This document shows positions 52,641 through 61,438 of a stretch of 64,000 nt of DNA, one piece after another. Source of the stretch: Lysinibacillus sp. SGAir0095 (GTDB lineage: Bacteria > Bacillota > Bacilli > Bacillales_A > Planococcaceae). The stretch spans positions 2,008,001 through 2,072,000 of the forward strand of contig NZ_CP028083.1 in assembly GCF_005491425.1 (NCBI RefSeq), read 5' to 3'. The position numbers and the translations under genes are program-made. How positions within the stretch are numbered: position 1 is the stretch's first letter; each line of letters starts with the position of its first letter. Below the pieces are notes generated by a model. It was given only the letters and a program-made list of their open reading frames with translations, made no database searches and was not told the origin of the DNA.

Positions 52641-53195
52641 TTAGTTTTTCACGTATAAAGTTTTAACTTTTGAAAAATCTCTACGTGGTATTATTGTTAA
52701 ACTTTGTGTTCCAGTTGAATACATTTCTACCCAACCCATTCCATATCCTTGAGCTGCTTTATTTGAGATATCATCAAAATTTGTGAAAATAGAAGCTACA
52801 ACAGAAGCAGTACTTATAGTACCTCCGATAATCGGATTTAGTGATAGCCACCCCATAGTTGCTGCCAAAACAGTCATACCATTATTTCTGTTTTTAACGT
52901 GTTGTACATAACTTTTCAATTGCGTATTATTCATATACCCTTGAGCTTTTATGTATTTGTCAACATAGATAAATTTAACTTCACCACCACCACCTTGATC
53001 ATTAGCGAACGGAGTTATTGAAATTATGTTTTCGCTCTCGCTACTAATAAGTGGAGTTTGTTGTACTTCTCCTAAGTTTTTCTTAAATGAGTTTGAATCT
53101 GGTGTTGGTGCAGCTGCATCAGCCGAATTTGCGAATCCAATTGCTGATGATGTAACTAGTAACGTAGCAACCGAACTAAGCAATAGTTTTTTCAT
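52641..53195 (-). CDS. secreted protein of unknown function (possible bacteriocin-like)
   Basis: A 184-residue protein with a clear Sec signal: MKKLLLSSVATLLVTSSAIGFANSADAA, cut near residue 28. The mature part of about 156 residues has a polar N-terminal half, a GGGGE motif and a long hydrophobic Gly-rich stretch (GMTVLAATMGWLSLNPIIGGTISTASVV) before a basic C-terminus. ATG 53195 is chosen because GGAGG stands before it; the longer frame upstream has no signal peptide. The hydrophobic stretch could insert into membranes. It is linked to the small membrane protein downstream. Confidence 0.65.
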   Translation of the reverse strand: MKKLLLSSVATLLVTSSAIGFANSADAAAPTPDSNSFKKNLGEVQQTPLISSESENIISITPFANDQGGGGEVKFIYVDKYIKAQGYMNNTQLKSYVQHVKNRNNGMTVLAATMGWLSLNPIIGGTISTASVVASIFTNFDDISNKAAQGYGMGWVEMYSTGTQSLTIIPRRDFSKVKTLYVKN

Positions 53196-53520
53196 GATGT
53201 TTTCCTCCAATTGTTTTTTGAATCTCTTATAGATTAGCATATGTAATCTTAATGTAATTTTTTTGTAATATATTTGATACAGGGTGAAAATAGTTTTAAG
53301 GTCTTTTGTTTTGATTGTTGAATTCTCGGAGAGTAGTGTAGAGCTTGTAGTTATGAAATTATCACGTCCCACAAAACCAGCTAATAGTTGTCAATAAAAA
53401 TAATAAAAAAATCAAGTTATACTAAATTTGTGCATACCAAATAACCGTTCAAACTAGATTTGGAAAGTTTAGGGCCACTTGGTTAATTTGTTAAATCAAG
53501 CAAAGTCTTGGAAGGAAGTT
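53196..53520. other. promoter region and spacer
   Basis: About 325 AT-rich bases upstream of the secreted protein gene and downstream of the IS110 remnant. No gene. The promoter of the secreted protein lies here. Confidence 0.4.
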
Positions 53521-54296
53521 TTACTTCTTAAGTGCATAAATCCAATGTAATAGTTTGTTTGCACAAACTATTACAGCTACTTTATACGATTTTCTTTCTT
53601 CACGTTTTTTATCATAGAACGCCCGTAATTTCTTATTACGAGGAAGGACTTCATCCGTTGTTTTCTTTATTCGGCGGTCACGAATAGCACATTTAACAGC
53701 CATATACAAAGCTTGCCGTAGTCTGCTAGAGCCTCTTTTGGTTATTCGGTTGTAAGTACCTTTGAAGGCACCAGATTCAAACACACTTGGATCAAGACCG
53801 GCAAATGCGACGAGTTTCTTAGGATGATTATATCTTTCAATTTCCCCAATTTCAGATACAATCGTGGCAGCGATTTTTTTTCCGATACCGGGAATTGATT
53901 GGATAATCTCAAATTCTTCAATACCTTTTGCTAAAGCATCTATCTCATTTTCAAGTATGGATAGATGTTTTTTGTATTCAAAAAGCATATTAATATACAT
54001 ATCTAAGCTTAGGGCAAGACTAGAGTATAGAGCCTTCTGAAAAGTATTTTTTGCTGCGGCATTCATTAACTTTTCAGGCCTGTTGATTTGCCCATTGTAG
54101 AGAACGAGTATTACAGAATTCTTTCATACCTGTAATATTATCGTGCTGTCTCGTAAGATGACGTAAGTTCGTAAGTTGGATACCACGCTTTTTATAAGGC
54201 TCTAAATCCTCCTTATAATACAGCTCGCAGAGGTGATTGGCATAATTGATATCTGTTTTTACCTTTCGCTACATCCAGACCAATGACTGGATTCAT
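53521..54296 (-). pseudogene. IS110-family transposase, internally broken
   Basis: The C-terminal 160 residues are intact in one frame: IIQSIPGIGKKIAATIVSEIGEIERY, LVAFAGLDPSVFESG, and NRITKRGSSRLRQALYMA (the IS116/IS110/IS902 domain with its serine). The N-terminus MNPVIGLDVAKGK starts at 54296, but the frame then breaks. A second frame gives YANHLCELYYKEDLEPYKKRGIQLTNLRHLTRQH before a stop. At least one deletion and one frameshift have removed most of the RuvC-like DEDD domain, so the element is dead. Confidence 0.88.
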
Positions 54297-54546
54297 TATA
54301 ATTCCTCCTTCAAATTGATAATTGCAGGTAACCCCTAAATCCTCTTTGTAGTGTCATAGCTTCGCTTGGTATACGAGATCATTGTCCCAACCAGCCTCAA
54401 ACATGTTTCTACAAGTAGGGGCGAACTGTTTTGCGGACGGGGTCTAGCCCCACTGGCGCGAACGTTCTACCCCGGCTACCGTTATCATATATCGATATAA
54501 AAATTGGTCAACCAGAAATATTTTCTGGCTGACTTTATAATACGAT
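54297..54546. mobile_element. IS110 non-coding upstream end (possible bridge RNA region)
   Basis: About 250 bases of non-coding DNA upstream of the broken IS110 transposase. In IS110 elements the non-coding end encodes the bridge RNA that pairs with donor and target. The last 130 bases (54411-54546) recur, diverged, at 62211-62337. The end abuts the dispersed repeat at 54544. Confidence 0.55.
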
Positions 54547-54620
54547 CGGGCGCTTTCCTTGATAAGGAGAGGGTCTTTCTTCATGAATCGGGGCATTTTC
54601 TTGAGTAACAATCCACAATT
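54544..54620. repeat. dispersed repeat, full copy
   Basis: cgggcgctttcctt-gat-aaggagagggtctttcttcat, then ggggcattttcttgagtaac. It shows both halves of the family: a terminator-like hairpin and a gggcc(a/t)nttnttga-type tail. The IS110 end lies directly at its left edge. Confidence 0.7.
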
Positions 54621-54717
54621 GAATCATATCAATGCTAAAATATGGATAAGTTTATGAAATACGAACTTAAACTATCAATAGTGTTGATAGAGATATGTTT
54701 TATTAAGGAGAATGCAA

Positions 54718-55170
54718 ATGCCAATTATTAAGCACATGCAATTTATAAAAGCACCTATGGAAGTATGTTTTGACCTTGCAAGGAACGTAGATATTCATAC
54801 TAAAACAACTGCTAAAACAAAGGAAAAAGCTGTTGGTGGTGTTACACAGGGCTTATTAAAAGAAGGCGATACTGTTACTTGGGAAGCCACTCACTTTGGC
54901 ATTAAACAAAGACTAACGGCAAAAGTAATTTATATGAAAAAACCTACTGAATTTGTTGATATTATGATAAAAGGAGCCTTTCAATCTTTTACCCATACAC
55001 ATCGATTTAGAAAAGAAAAAGGTGGAACTTTAATGATTGATATATTTGAGTATAAGTCACCTTATGGTCCAATTGGGTTAATTGCTGACAAATTGTTTTT
55101 GGAGAGATATATGACAAGGTTTATAATAAGCCGAGCAAAAGAATTAAAAAGGATTGCAGAAACACATTAA
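54718..55170 (+). CDS. SRPBCC-family protein (START-like ligand-binding fold)
   Basis: A 150-residue protein: N-terminal MPIIKHMQFIKAPMEVCFDLARNVDIHTKTT, then VTWEATHFGIKQRLTAKV, FQSFTHTHRF and the C-terminal helix FLERYMTRFIISRAKELKRIAE. This is the SRPBCC hydrophobic-pocket fold (ligand carrier or coenzyme-Q-binding-like). AAGGAG is 7 bases before ATG 54718; ATG 54712 is too close. It is followed by a repeat that can act as terminator, then by an MFS transporter. Function unknown. Confidence 0.85.
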   Translation: MPIIKHMQFIKAPMEVCFDLARNVDIHTKTTAKTKEKAVGGVTQGLLKEGDTVTWEATHFGIKQRLTAKVIYMKKPTEFVDIMIKGAFQSFTHTHRFRKEKGGTLMIDIFEYKSPYGPIGLIADKLFLERYMTRFIISRAKELKRIAETH

Positions 55171-55183
55171 TAACTTATTCCAT

Positions 55184-55249
55184 TATCGGGCGCAATTCTT
55201 GAGTAGAATTGCGCTTTTTGCAGCAATAGGGCCAGATTGTTGAATAAGA
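55184..55249. repeat. dispersed repeat, full copy
   Basis: atcgggcgcaattcttgagtagaattgcgctttttg, a perfect GCGCAATTCT / AGAATTGCGC hairpin with T run, then gggccagattgttgaataag. It is the best-formed copy and lies 13 bases after the SRPBCC gene, serving as its terminator. Confidence 0.75.
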
Positions 55250-55375
55250 GAGTAATCGAAAACTAATGAAGTTCTAATCTATTCTGTTAATAATAATTTT
55301 AAAGCTTGTATAAAGTCCTTTTTATAATCTTTGGAATATACATGTATATATACTTTTGAGGGGAGATGGCTGGAG

Positions 55376-56512
55376 TTGCGAGAAAGGATAAGTTTAAGTG
55401 TTGGTTGGATAACTTTGTTTCTAATGGGTACTGACTTATTTGTTGTGTCTCCGTTACTACCGTTCATTTCGGAAGCATATAGGGTTAGTCCAGAAACCAC
55501 AGGATGGATGGTAACTGTTTTTGCAGTAACATATGCTTTTTCAGCGCCTATATTTGGGTGGCTTTCAGATAAAAAAGGCCGAAGAACTTTTATTATATTT
55601 GGTTTACTATTGTTCGTTATTTCCAACATACTAACTGCTTTTGCTTCTTCATTTTTATGGCTAATTGTTAGCCGTATTTTAGCTGGTTTGTCCGTTGCTT
55701 CAATCACTCCTTTGATATACGCAATCATTGGGGATATTGCACCGCCAAATCGAAGAGGAACATGGCTTTCGATAGTTGTCTCTGGACACTTAACTGCTCT
55801 TTGGGCAGGGGCGCCATTGGGTGCTTTATTAGAACATTTTCTTGGGTGGCGATCAGTATTTGTTGTAATGGCAATTATAGGAGCCATATTGACGGTAGTG
55901 AATTTTAAAACCTGGGAGTCTATTCATAAAAGTGATTTAACAAAAAATATATTAGAAGGAAATTTGCTAAGAATACTTAGTTCCGTTAGTGTTACCACCA
56001 TTTGGGCAATTTCTATGTATGCTATTTATGTTTATTTAGGTGCAGCGCTTTACTCGGAAAATAGATTCTCATCATCAGAAATCGCATTAGCTGTAACTTT
56101 TTATGGTGTTGGTGCTGTTCTAGGAAGCTTAACGAGTGGTCAATTAACAGATAAATTAGGAGCAAGGAAAATTTCGAAGTTTGCACTAATTTTATTGACT
56201 CTGATACTCATTTGTTTAGGAATATTCTTCTCATATGGCGATTGGGTTTATTTCTTTCTTTTTATTTGGGCCTTAGTTGGCTATGCAGGATTTACATCAT
56301 ACCAAGCACGGTTAGTGGTAGAATATCCAAATGAAAGAGGAATGGTTATGGCATGGAATAATACAGCTCTGTATATTGGCATCACCATTGGTTCACTGAT
56401 TGGAGGTTATGTCATTTCTAATTGGGGTTATTCTTTACTCCCATATGTTTGTAGCGTCGCAGCAATTATAAGTTTTGCACTTAGTACACAAAAGGTAAAA
56501 GAAGTCAAATAA
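55376..56512 (+). CDS. MFS transporter (DHA1-type efflux pump)
   Basis: A 378-residue 12-helix transporter. Motif A (GWLSDKKGRRTFI) lies in the second loop, with ILAGLSVASITPLIYAIIGDIAPPNRRG after it. This is the sugar/drug efflux pattern of the YbcL/YdhP (AraJ) type. The start is uncertain: TTG 55376 has GAGGGGAG 10 bases upstream, while TTG 55331 gives 15 more residues without a good site. It exports an unknown small molecule. Single gene; a repeat follows. Confidence 0.85.
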   Translation: MRERISLSVGWITLFLMGTDLFVVSPLLPFISEAYRVSPETTGWMVTVFAVTYAFSAPIFGWLSDKKGRRTFIIFGLLLFVISNILTAFASSFLWLIVSRILAGLSVASITPLIYAIIGDIAPPNRRGTWLSIVVSGHLTALWAGAPLGALLEHFLGWRSVFVVMAIIGAILTVVNFKTWESIHKSDLTKNILEGNLLRILSSVSVTTIWAISMYAIYVYLGAALYSENRFSSSEIALAVTFYGVGAVLGSLTSGQLTDKLGARKISKFALILLTLILICLGIFFSYGDWVYFFLFIWALVGYAGFTSYQARLVVEYPNERGMVMAWNNTALYIGITIGSLIGGYVISNWGYSLLPYVCSVAAIISFALSTQKVKEVK

Positions 56513-56592
56513 TATCCAGTTTTTTCTAACTTGTATTTTAATTCAATTAACCTATTAAACAAACCAGCTAATAGAAGCTGATCGTTTTTCAA

Positions 56593-56657
56593 CAATCGTG
56601 CGCGATTCTTGAATTAGAATTGTGCTTTTTTTATTTAGGAATGGTTTGTTGATTAAG
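56593..56657. repeat. dispersed repeat, copy
   Basis: aatcgtgcgcgattcttgaattagaattgtgctttttt, then ggtttgttgattaag. Same two-part form as 55184 with some decay. It lies between the convergent MFS and SMR genes. Confidence 0.6.
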
Positions 56658-56660
56658 ACA

Positions 56661-56695
56661 AGCCTAATTTTTATGTGCTATACAAAAATTAGGCT
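56661..56695. terminator. intrinsic terminator of the SMR operon
   Basis: Perfect stem AGCCTAATTTTT / AAAAATTAGGCT with an 11-base loop. It lies just after the stop of the minus-strand SMR gene (56708). A decayed copy occurs at 62371-62397. Confidence 0.75.
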
Positions 56696-56707
56696 GTATT
56701 AAACTTA

Positions 56708-57022
56708 TTATGAGACGAATTTTAATCCTATTGCTGCACCTAAAACCATGCCTATAAAAACAAGTCTTTTCCAGTCTTTGGATTCGTCATATAAAATCAT
56801 TCCTAAAATTGCTCCGCCAGATGCACCAATTCCTGTCCAGATTGCATAAGCTGTACCCATGGGAAGAGCTTCCATCGAATAAGCAAGGAATATGAAGCTT
56901 GCTCCAAACCCAAGAATTAAAAGAACTAATGATTGCCAATTACGATCTTTGTGCAATTTATTAATCATAGCAACACCAAACATTTCGCATAAACCTGCTA
57001 ATATTAAAGTAATCCATGCCAT
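56708..57022 (-). CDS. SMR-family guanidinium exporter subunit (second gene)
   Basis: A 104-residue, four-helix small multidrug resistance protein. Glu13 in the first helix (AGLCEMFGVAMI) is the essential proton/substrate carboxylate. GAGGGYAIW-like (GTAYAIWTGIGASGGAILGMI) is the third-helix signature. It starts in TAATG, overlapping the stop of the first SMR gene by one base, so the pair is co-translated and probably forms a heterodimer like YkkCD. The operon is under a guanidine-I riboswitch, so guanidinium is the likely substrate. Confidence 0.9.
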   Translation of the reverse strand: MAWITLILAGLCEMFGVAMINKLHKDRNWQSLVLLILGFGASFIFLAYSMEALPMGTAYAIWTGIGASGGAILGMILYDESKDWKRLVFIGMVLGAAIGLKFVS

Positions 57023-57363
57023 TAAATTTCTTCTCCTTCCTGACTCGTATCTTTCGTAACTAATTTCAGGCCAATAACACCAACTAATAAAACTAAAATT
57101 AACAGTACTTTTTCTATTTTAAAAGGTTCACCAAAGAATAGAATTTCAGAAAAGACCGTGCCAGCAGTACCTAGCCCAACAAAAACTGCATATACCGTTC
57201 CTACAGGGAGTTTTTTTCCTGCCATGATCATTACATAGAAGCTAATGATGATCGCAATAACAGTCCCAGCCCAAGTCCACAAATCATAAGAGTGTTTTAA
57301 ACCAATAACCCATAGAACTTCAAAAAAAGCGGCAACAAATACTTTCAACCAATCTGAATTCAT
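57022..57363 (-). CDS. SMR-family guanidinium exporter subunit (first gene)
   Basis: A 113-residue four-helix SMR protein: Glu15 in [15 protein letters not shown] (helix 1), [27 protein letters not shown] (helix 3) and an acidic C-terminal tail (DTSQEGEEI). GGAGG stands before the ATG. It is the first gene after the guanidine-I riboswitch on the minus strand, and the second subunit overlaps its stop by one base. In Bacillus such pairs (ykkC/ykkD order) export guanidinium by H+ antiport. Confidence 0.92.
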   Translation of the reverse strand: MNSDWLKVFVAAFFEVLWVIGLKHSYDLWTWAGTVIAIIISFYVMIMAGKKLPVGTVYAVFVGLGTAGTVFSEILFFGEPFKIEKVLLILVLLVGVIGLKLVTKDTSQEGEEI

Positions 57364-57397
57364 TAAAAAAACACCTCCGATTTTATTTTCGCCAAAA

Positions 57398-57530
57398 ATG
57401 AAAAAAAGCCCAAGAGATAACTGTAAAAAACAGTATCTCCCAGGCTTTTATCCTTCCGTGACACAGCAAGCTGTGAGTTTTCTCTCGGACCAGACCAACG
57501 TTTCGCTGCGGAACCCTAGAAAACATTTAA
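57398..57530 (-). ncRNA. guanidine-I (ykkC) riboswitch
   Basis: Read on the minus strand, 57519 to 57441 carries the hallmarks in order: CTAGGGTTCCG, GGTCTGGTCCGAGAGAAAAC, a variable hairpin (TCACAGCTTGCTGTG), CACGG and GGATAAAAGCCTGGGAGA. These are the conserved blocks of the ykkC aptamer that binds guanidinium. The 3' part forms a terminator (AAAGCCTGGGAGATACTG / AACAGTTATCTCTTGGGCTTT, TTTTT at 57401-57450) that competes with the aptamer. It switches on the SMR pair directly downstream. Confidence 0.93.
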
Positions 57531-57660
57531 CTTATGCAATTACCTTGTATTATACACAATTTTTAATTATAGTCAAGGATAGATTGATAGAATATTTACT
57601 TTATCTTCTTGAAATAAATGAACTAATTGATGTAGCACCTTATTCAACAAACAGACGGAA

Positions 57661-57716
57661 TTCTTGAAGATGAATAGTCCCATTTCAGTAAACAGGGCCA
57701 GATTGTGGAATTAAGC
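57661..57716. repeat. dispersed repeat, tail half only
   Basis: ttcttgaagatgaatagtcc ... agggccagattgtggaattaag. The tail matches the 55184 copy; the hairpin half has decayed. Confidence 0.5.
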
Positions 57717-58115
57717 AATGTAAAACTCTAGTAGTATTGCTACAAAGGTTTTTTATTGGAAAAATAAAGAGACGTATATATATCTGGTAGCTAGTTTAAT
57801 TTCGTACTTACCAATTTAAATCGGCAATATATGAGAAAAGAGAGTATTCGGTACAATAGCGATAAATACGTCTTTTTCCATTAAATGGCCATTTGATGGA
57901 GTAATAATTTATTAATAGTTATTCGACTATTAGTCAGGGTAGTAGCACAAGAATTAAAGCATTAATTCACTTGGATTAACGCTATTTAAATTACATTAAA
58001 ATATTTCACTCTTTAAGTGCCTAATTGACAAACTTACATCTCCTATATACCCTAATCTGTCCATTTTCTTGAATAAACTCTTGTAAAAAAGATAGTTGAA
58101 TATAATCCTTAATTA
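57717..58115. other. non-coding gap
   Basis: About 400 AT-rich bases with no supported gene. It separates the riboswitch region from the PdxR gene terminator. Confidence 0.4.
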
Positions 58116-58119
58116 CATT

Positions 58120-58164
58120 AAATACCCCGAGATTTTATACAACATAAAATCTTGAGGGGATATT
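58120..58164. terminator. hairpin terminator of the PdxR-like gene
   Basis: Arms ATACCCC-GAGATTTTAT and ATAAAATCTTGAGGGG-ATAT pair over 14-16 bases with a 6-base loop and T/A runs outside. It lies right after the stop of the minus-strand gene (58165). Confidence 0.7.
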
Positions 58165-59544
58165 TTATAACCAAGCCTTTTTTAAGAGATTCACACCGAA
58201 ATTTATTTGGTCACAATTGAGATTACTAAAACCAAGTTTAAGGATGGGGACATCAGATTGATTATTAAAGTAGTAAATGCTTGTTGGATATACTTTAACT
58301 CCATAATTAGAGGCACGTTCAATGAACCAATCTTCAGGTCGGTCATCATGAATTTTAACTAATACATACAAACCAGATTGTTCCCCGATAATGGAAATAT
58401 GCTGACCGAACTGTTTATTTAAGGCTGACACAATACATTGCATTTTGTTCTTGTAAACGAGTCGCATCCGTTTAATATGGCGGTTCCATTCACCTTCTTC
58501 CATAAATTTAGCCATGGTCAATTGGCTTAAAAGGGAAGATGTACTTTCAAAATACTTGAATTGATTTTGATAACGATTTAAAAGCACCTCTGGCAACGCC
58601 ATATAGCTGAGACGCATTCCAGGCAGAAAGGACTTTGAGAAGTTTCCTAAATAGATCACCTTTGTTGAATCAATGGAAGCAAGTGCTGGAAAAGGCTGTT
58701 GTGTATAGCGAAATTCACTATCATAATCGTCTTCAATAATATAGCCGTTTCTCTTGTCTGCCCACTGAATGAGCTTTTGCCTTTCTTGAATAGACATGCT
58801 GACGCCTATTGGGCTTTGGTGAGAAGGAGTCACATAAATTAGCCGTGATTTCATATCATCTAATTGTGAGAAATCAGCCCCAGTTTCATCTACTGATAAC
58901 GTTTCAAGTGTAAATTGATGAAATAAAAATGCCTCTCTTGCCCCGTCATACCCCGGATTCTCAACGATTATGCTTTGAAAATCGTCTTTTAATATTTGAC
59001 CAAGATGAATCAACATTTGTTGGGTGCTGCTCCCAATGATAATGGCATTTGGATTTGTTTTTACTCCACGAGATTGGAGTAAATAAGTAGCAATTTGTTC
59101 CCTCAAACACATTTCACCAAAGGGATTTCCGTATAGAAAAGTCTCCTGTAAGGTAAGGACTGAATTTGAAATTCTTCTATAAGCTTTTAACGGAAAATTT
59201 GCTTGATCGACTGATCCAGCTTTAAAATCCACGATATAGTTTGTAGTTGGTTCAGATTGCTGATCAGGAATCGAAATGGCACCCTCTTTAACTATATGAG
59301 CTTCTAATTCATTGACAAAATAGCCTCTTCTTCCTTCTCCACGAATATAGCCTTCTGCAACAAGTTGTTCATAAGCCATTAATGTAGTATTACGACTAAT
59401 TCGCAGTGAATCAGCGAGCTGGCGAATAGAAGGTAATTGGTCGTTCGCAGGAATGTCACCTTGTTCAATCAGTAATTTAAATTGCTTATAGATTTGTATG
59501 TATTTAGAAGTGCCCTTCTCTATAGTAAAAATGATATTCTCCAT
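58165..59544 (-). CDS. pdxR: MocR/PdxR-type regulator (GntR HTH fused to aminotransferase domain)
   Basis: A 459-residue fusion: GntR winged helix at about residues 10-75 (IYKQFKLLIEQGDIPANDQLPSIRQLADSLRISRNTTLMAYEQLVAEGYI) and a PLP-binding aminotransferase-like domain whose Lys lies in LGNFSKSFLPGMRLS. The protein binds PLP and DNA. The ATG at 59544 has AGAGGTGA before it; the ATG at 59562 has none. It is divergent from a PaiB-like gene. MocR/PdxR control of pyridoxal or polyamine genes is known. No pdxST is present here, so pdxR is only the family name. Confidence 0.85.
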   Translation of the reverse strand: MENIIFTIEKGTSKYIQIYKQFKLLIEQGDIPANDQLPSIRQLADSLRISRNTTLMAYEQLVAEGYIRGEGRRGYFVNELEAHIVKEGAISIPDQQSEPTTNYIVDFKAGSVDQANFPLKAYRRISNSVLTLQETFLYGNPFGEMCLREQIATYLLQSRGVKTNPNAIIIGSSTQQMLIHLGQILKDDFQSIIVENPGYDGAREAFLFHQFTLETLSVDETGADFSQLDDMKSRLIYVTPSHQSPIGVSMSIQERQKLIQWADKRNGYIIEDDYDSEFRYTQQPFPALASIDSTKVIYLGNFSKSFLPGMRLSYMALPEVLLNRYQNQFKYFESTSSLLSQLTMAKFMEEGEWNRHIKRMRLVYKNKMQCIVSALNKQFGQHISIIGEQSGLYVLVKIHDDRPEDWFIERASNYGVKVYPTSIYYFNNQSDVPILKLGFSNLNCDQINFGVNLLKKAWL

Positions 59545-59767
59545 AACAATCACCTCTGACATGTATATTTAATAAGAATTGTACCTTTTAAGATGTCAAA
59601 TGCTAGTATACTCTGTTAACAGAGGAAAATCTAATAACGTTTTTATAAAAACGGAATTGAAAATTGCCTGATTGAAATTTGGAAGAAATCTAATTTGAAA
59701 TTGATTATTAGGAAAAAATGTTATGTTACAGGTGAAGATGTTCATTACGAAAGGGGAAAATGTGATT

Positions 59768-60388
59768 ATGTTTATACCAAAATATTTTCAAGTGAAAAAT
59801 ATGGATGAAGTGGTTGGATTTATGGAGGAGAACTCCTTTGCAACGGTGGTCACAACAGAAAAGGGTAAGCCAATTGCAACCCATCTTCCATTACAGCTTC
59901 AAAAAGAGGAAGAAAACTATTTCCTTACTGGGCATTTTGCATATGGGAATCCTCAATGGAGGACTTTTGAAATTTCTGAAAGTGTGCTCGTTATTTATCA
60001 AGGACCTCATGCTTACATTTCTTCATCATGGTATGGCCATGAAAACGTACCAACATGGAATTACCAAGCGGTACATGTATATGGTCAAGCAACCATTATA
60101 AGAGAAGAAGAGTTAAAACAAGATTTAACGAAGTTGTTGGAAAAATACGAGAAACATCGTGAAAATCCAATTTTATGGAATAAATTATCTCCGCAGTTAT
60201 TGGAAAGTCAACTAAAAGGGATTGTTGGGTTTAAAATTAAAGTGCATGAAATTCAAGCTGCTTATAAATTAAGTCAAAATCGAAATGAAGAGGATTATCA
60301 GAATATTATTAAAGAATTACAAGAGGAAAATAATATAAATTCTCAACAATTAGCCGAAGTGATGGAAAAAAGACAAGATAATAAATAA
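59768..60388 (+). CDS. paiB: PaiB-family FMN-binding protein
   Basis: A 206-residue protein, about the size of PaiB. MFIPKYFQVKNMDEVVGFMEENSFATVV is the N-terminal flavin-reductase-like start, GPHAYISSSWY the middle motif and NPILWNKLSPQLLESQLKGIVGFKI the C-terminal dimer part. It was named as a repressor of sporulation and protease genes in B. subtilis, but it is now thought to be an FMN-binding enzyme. AAAGGGG lies about 11 bases before ATG 59768. It is divergent from PdxR, an arrangement seen in other Bacilli. No paiA acetyltransferase beside it. Confidence 0.88.
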   Translation: MFIPKYFQVKNMDEVVGFMEENSFATVVTTEKGKPIATHLPLQLQKEEENYFLTGHFAYGNPQWRTFEISESVLVIYQGPHAYISSSWYGHENVPTWNYQAVHVYGQATIIREEELKQDLTKLLEKYEKHRENPILWNKLSPQLLESQLKGIVGFKIKVHEIQAAYKLSQNRNEEDYQNIIKELQEENNINSQQLAEVMEKRQDNK

Positions 60389-60407
60389 TTATTAGAGTTT
60401 AATTTAG

Positions 60408-60472
60408 AAGAGGGCGCATTTCTTTAAAGAAGGCGTTTTACTTAGTGAAAATGACTAGATTGTTAAATAATC
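60408..60472. repeat. dispersed repeat, copy
   Basis: agagggcgcatttctttaaagaaggcgttttac, then atgactagattgttaaataatc. The gggcgc box and the agattgttnaataa tail are kept. Confidence 0.55.
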
Positions 60473-60637
60473 ATTATTGGAATTACTCGAAGCCGTAGTA
60501 CGATTTATCCAATGTTTCGACTCGGACACGATTTAAGATAAAGTGAATGTATATTCTAAACAATCATTTAACCCATATGTTATTTTAAACTGAACAATAA
60601 AATGAAAAAAGAATTGCCTTAAAAGGAGAATTAAATA

Positions 60638-61438
60638 ATGAAAAATATAAATGTAGCCATTCCTACTCCCTTTCACGAAGATGAGAGTCTATTTTTAGAA
60701 GGGTTTAAACCCATTGTTGATCACTTAAAATACAATGGGATTGATTCAATTCTCATATGTGGCACAACAGGTGAACAACATTCACTTAGTATCAATGAAC
60801 GATTACAAATAATTGAATACTTTAATCAACAAAGCTTTTATAGTATCGAACTTATGTTTAGCGTATCCGCTACAAGAACGAGTGATGCAATTAAATTAAT
60901 TCAAGCACTCGAAACGTCTGAAATTGATGTTTTCGTCATAAGTTTCCCCCCATATATTCTACCAAGTCAGGAGCAAGCTGTTTACTATGTTGATGAACTA
61001 CTCAAACATACTTCTAAACAGGTTGTACTATATAATAATCCTTTGCGAACTGGATTTGATTTGGGTCAGGCTGCACTTCAAGATCTAATCACTAGACATA
61101 CCAATATTATCGGACTCAAAGAGGGGGGAGATGTTAATCGTCATCAACATACAAATTTCGCAGAAGATTTTATTCTGTTTGCAGCCGGTGATGTTGATTT
61201 TCCAGAGATGATAAATAATGGATGTAGCGGGCTTTCTAGTATGGTTGGAAATGTTTATCCTAAAGAAATTAAGCAAGCTTTCAATGACTTGCTAGAGCAT
61301 AAATCCATTAATTCAAATAAATTAAACAATTTAATTAAGGAAGTTACAAACAAACAAACTATTGTGAATATAAAAAATCACTATAATAGCATTGGGTTAA
61401 AAGTTGGTACTTGCCGTTCACCTATCGTCCAAACATAA
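60638..61438 (+). CDS. dihydrodipicolinate synthase-family lyase/aldolase
   Basis: A 266-residue TIM-barrel enzyme of the DapA/NanA family: CGTTGEQHSLSINER (pyruvate carboxylate loop), Tyr132 in LYNNPLRTG and Schiff-base Lys161 in IIGLKEGGD. The lysine and tyrosine are all in place, so it should be active. It is shorter than DapA (about 290 aa) and the C-terminal part is divergent, so it may act on another pyruvate-derived aldol donor, such as a sialic-acid- or hydroxyproline-type substrate. AAAAGGAG precedes the ATG. Single gene between gene-poor regions. Confidence 0.85.
   Translation: MKNINVAIPTPFHEDESLFLEGFKPIVDHLKYNGIDSILICGTTGEQHSLSINERLQIIEYFNQQSFYSIELMFSVSATRTSDAIKLIQALETSEIDVFVISFPPYILPSQEQAVYYVDELLKHTSKQVVLYNNPLRTGFDLGQAALQDLITRHTNIIGLKEGGDVNRHQHTNFAEDFILFAAGDVDFPEMINNGCSGLSSMVGNVYPKEIKQAFNDLLEHKSINSNKLNNLIKEVTNKQTIVNIKNHYNSIGLKVGTCRSPIVQT

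Noticed and set aside
57398-57667. Plus-strand frame of 89 residues
   Set aside because: It is the antisense of the guanidine-I riboswitch and its terminator, with no ribosome binding site.
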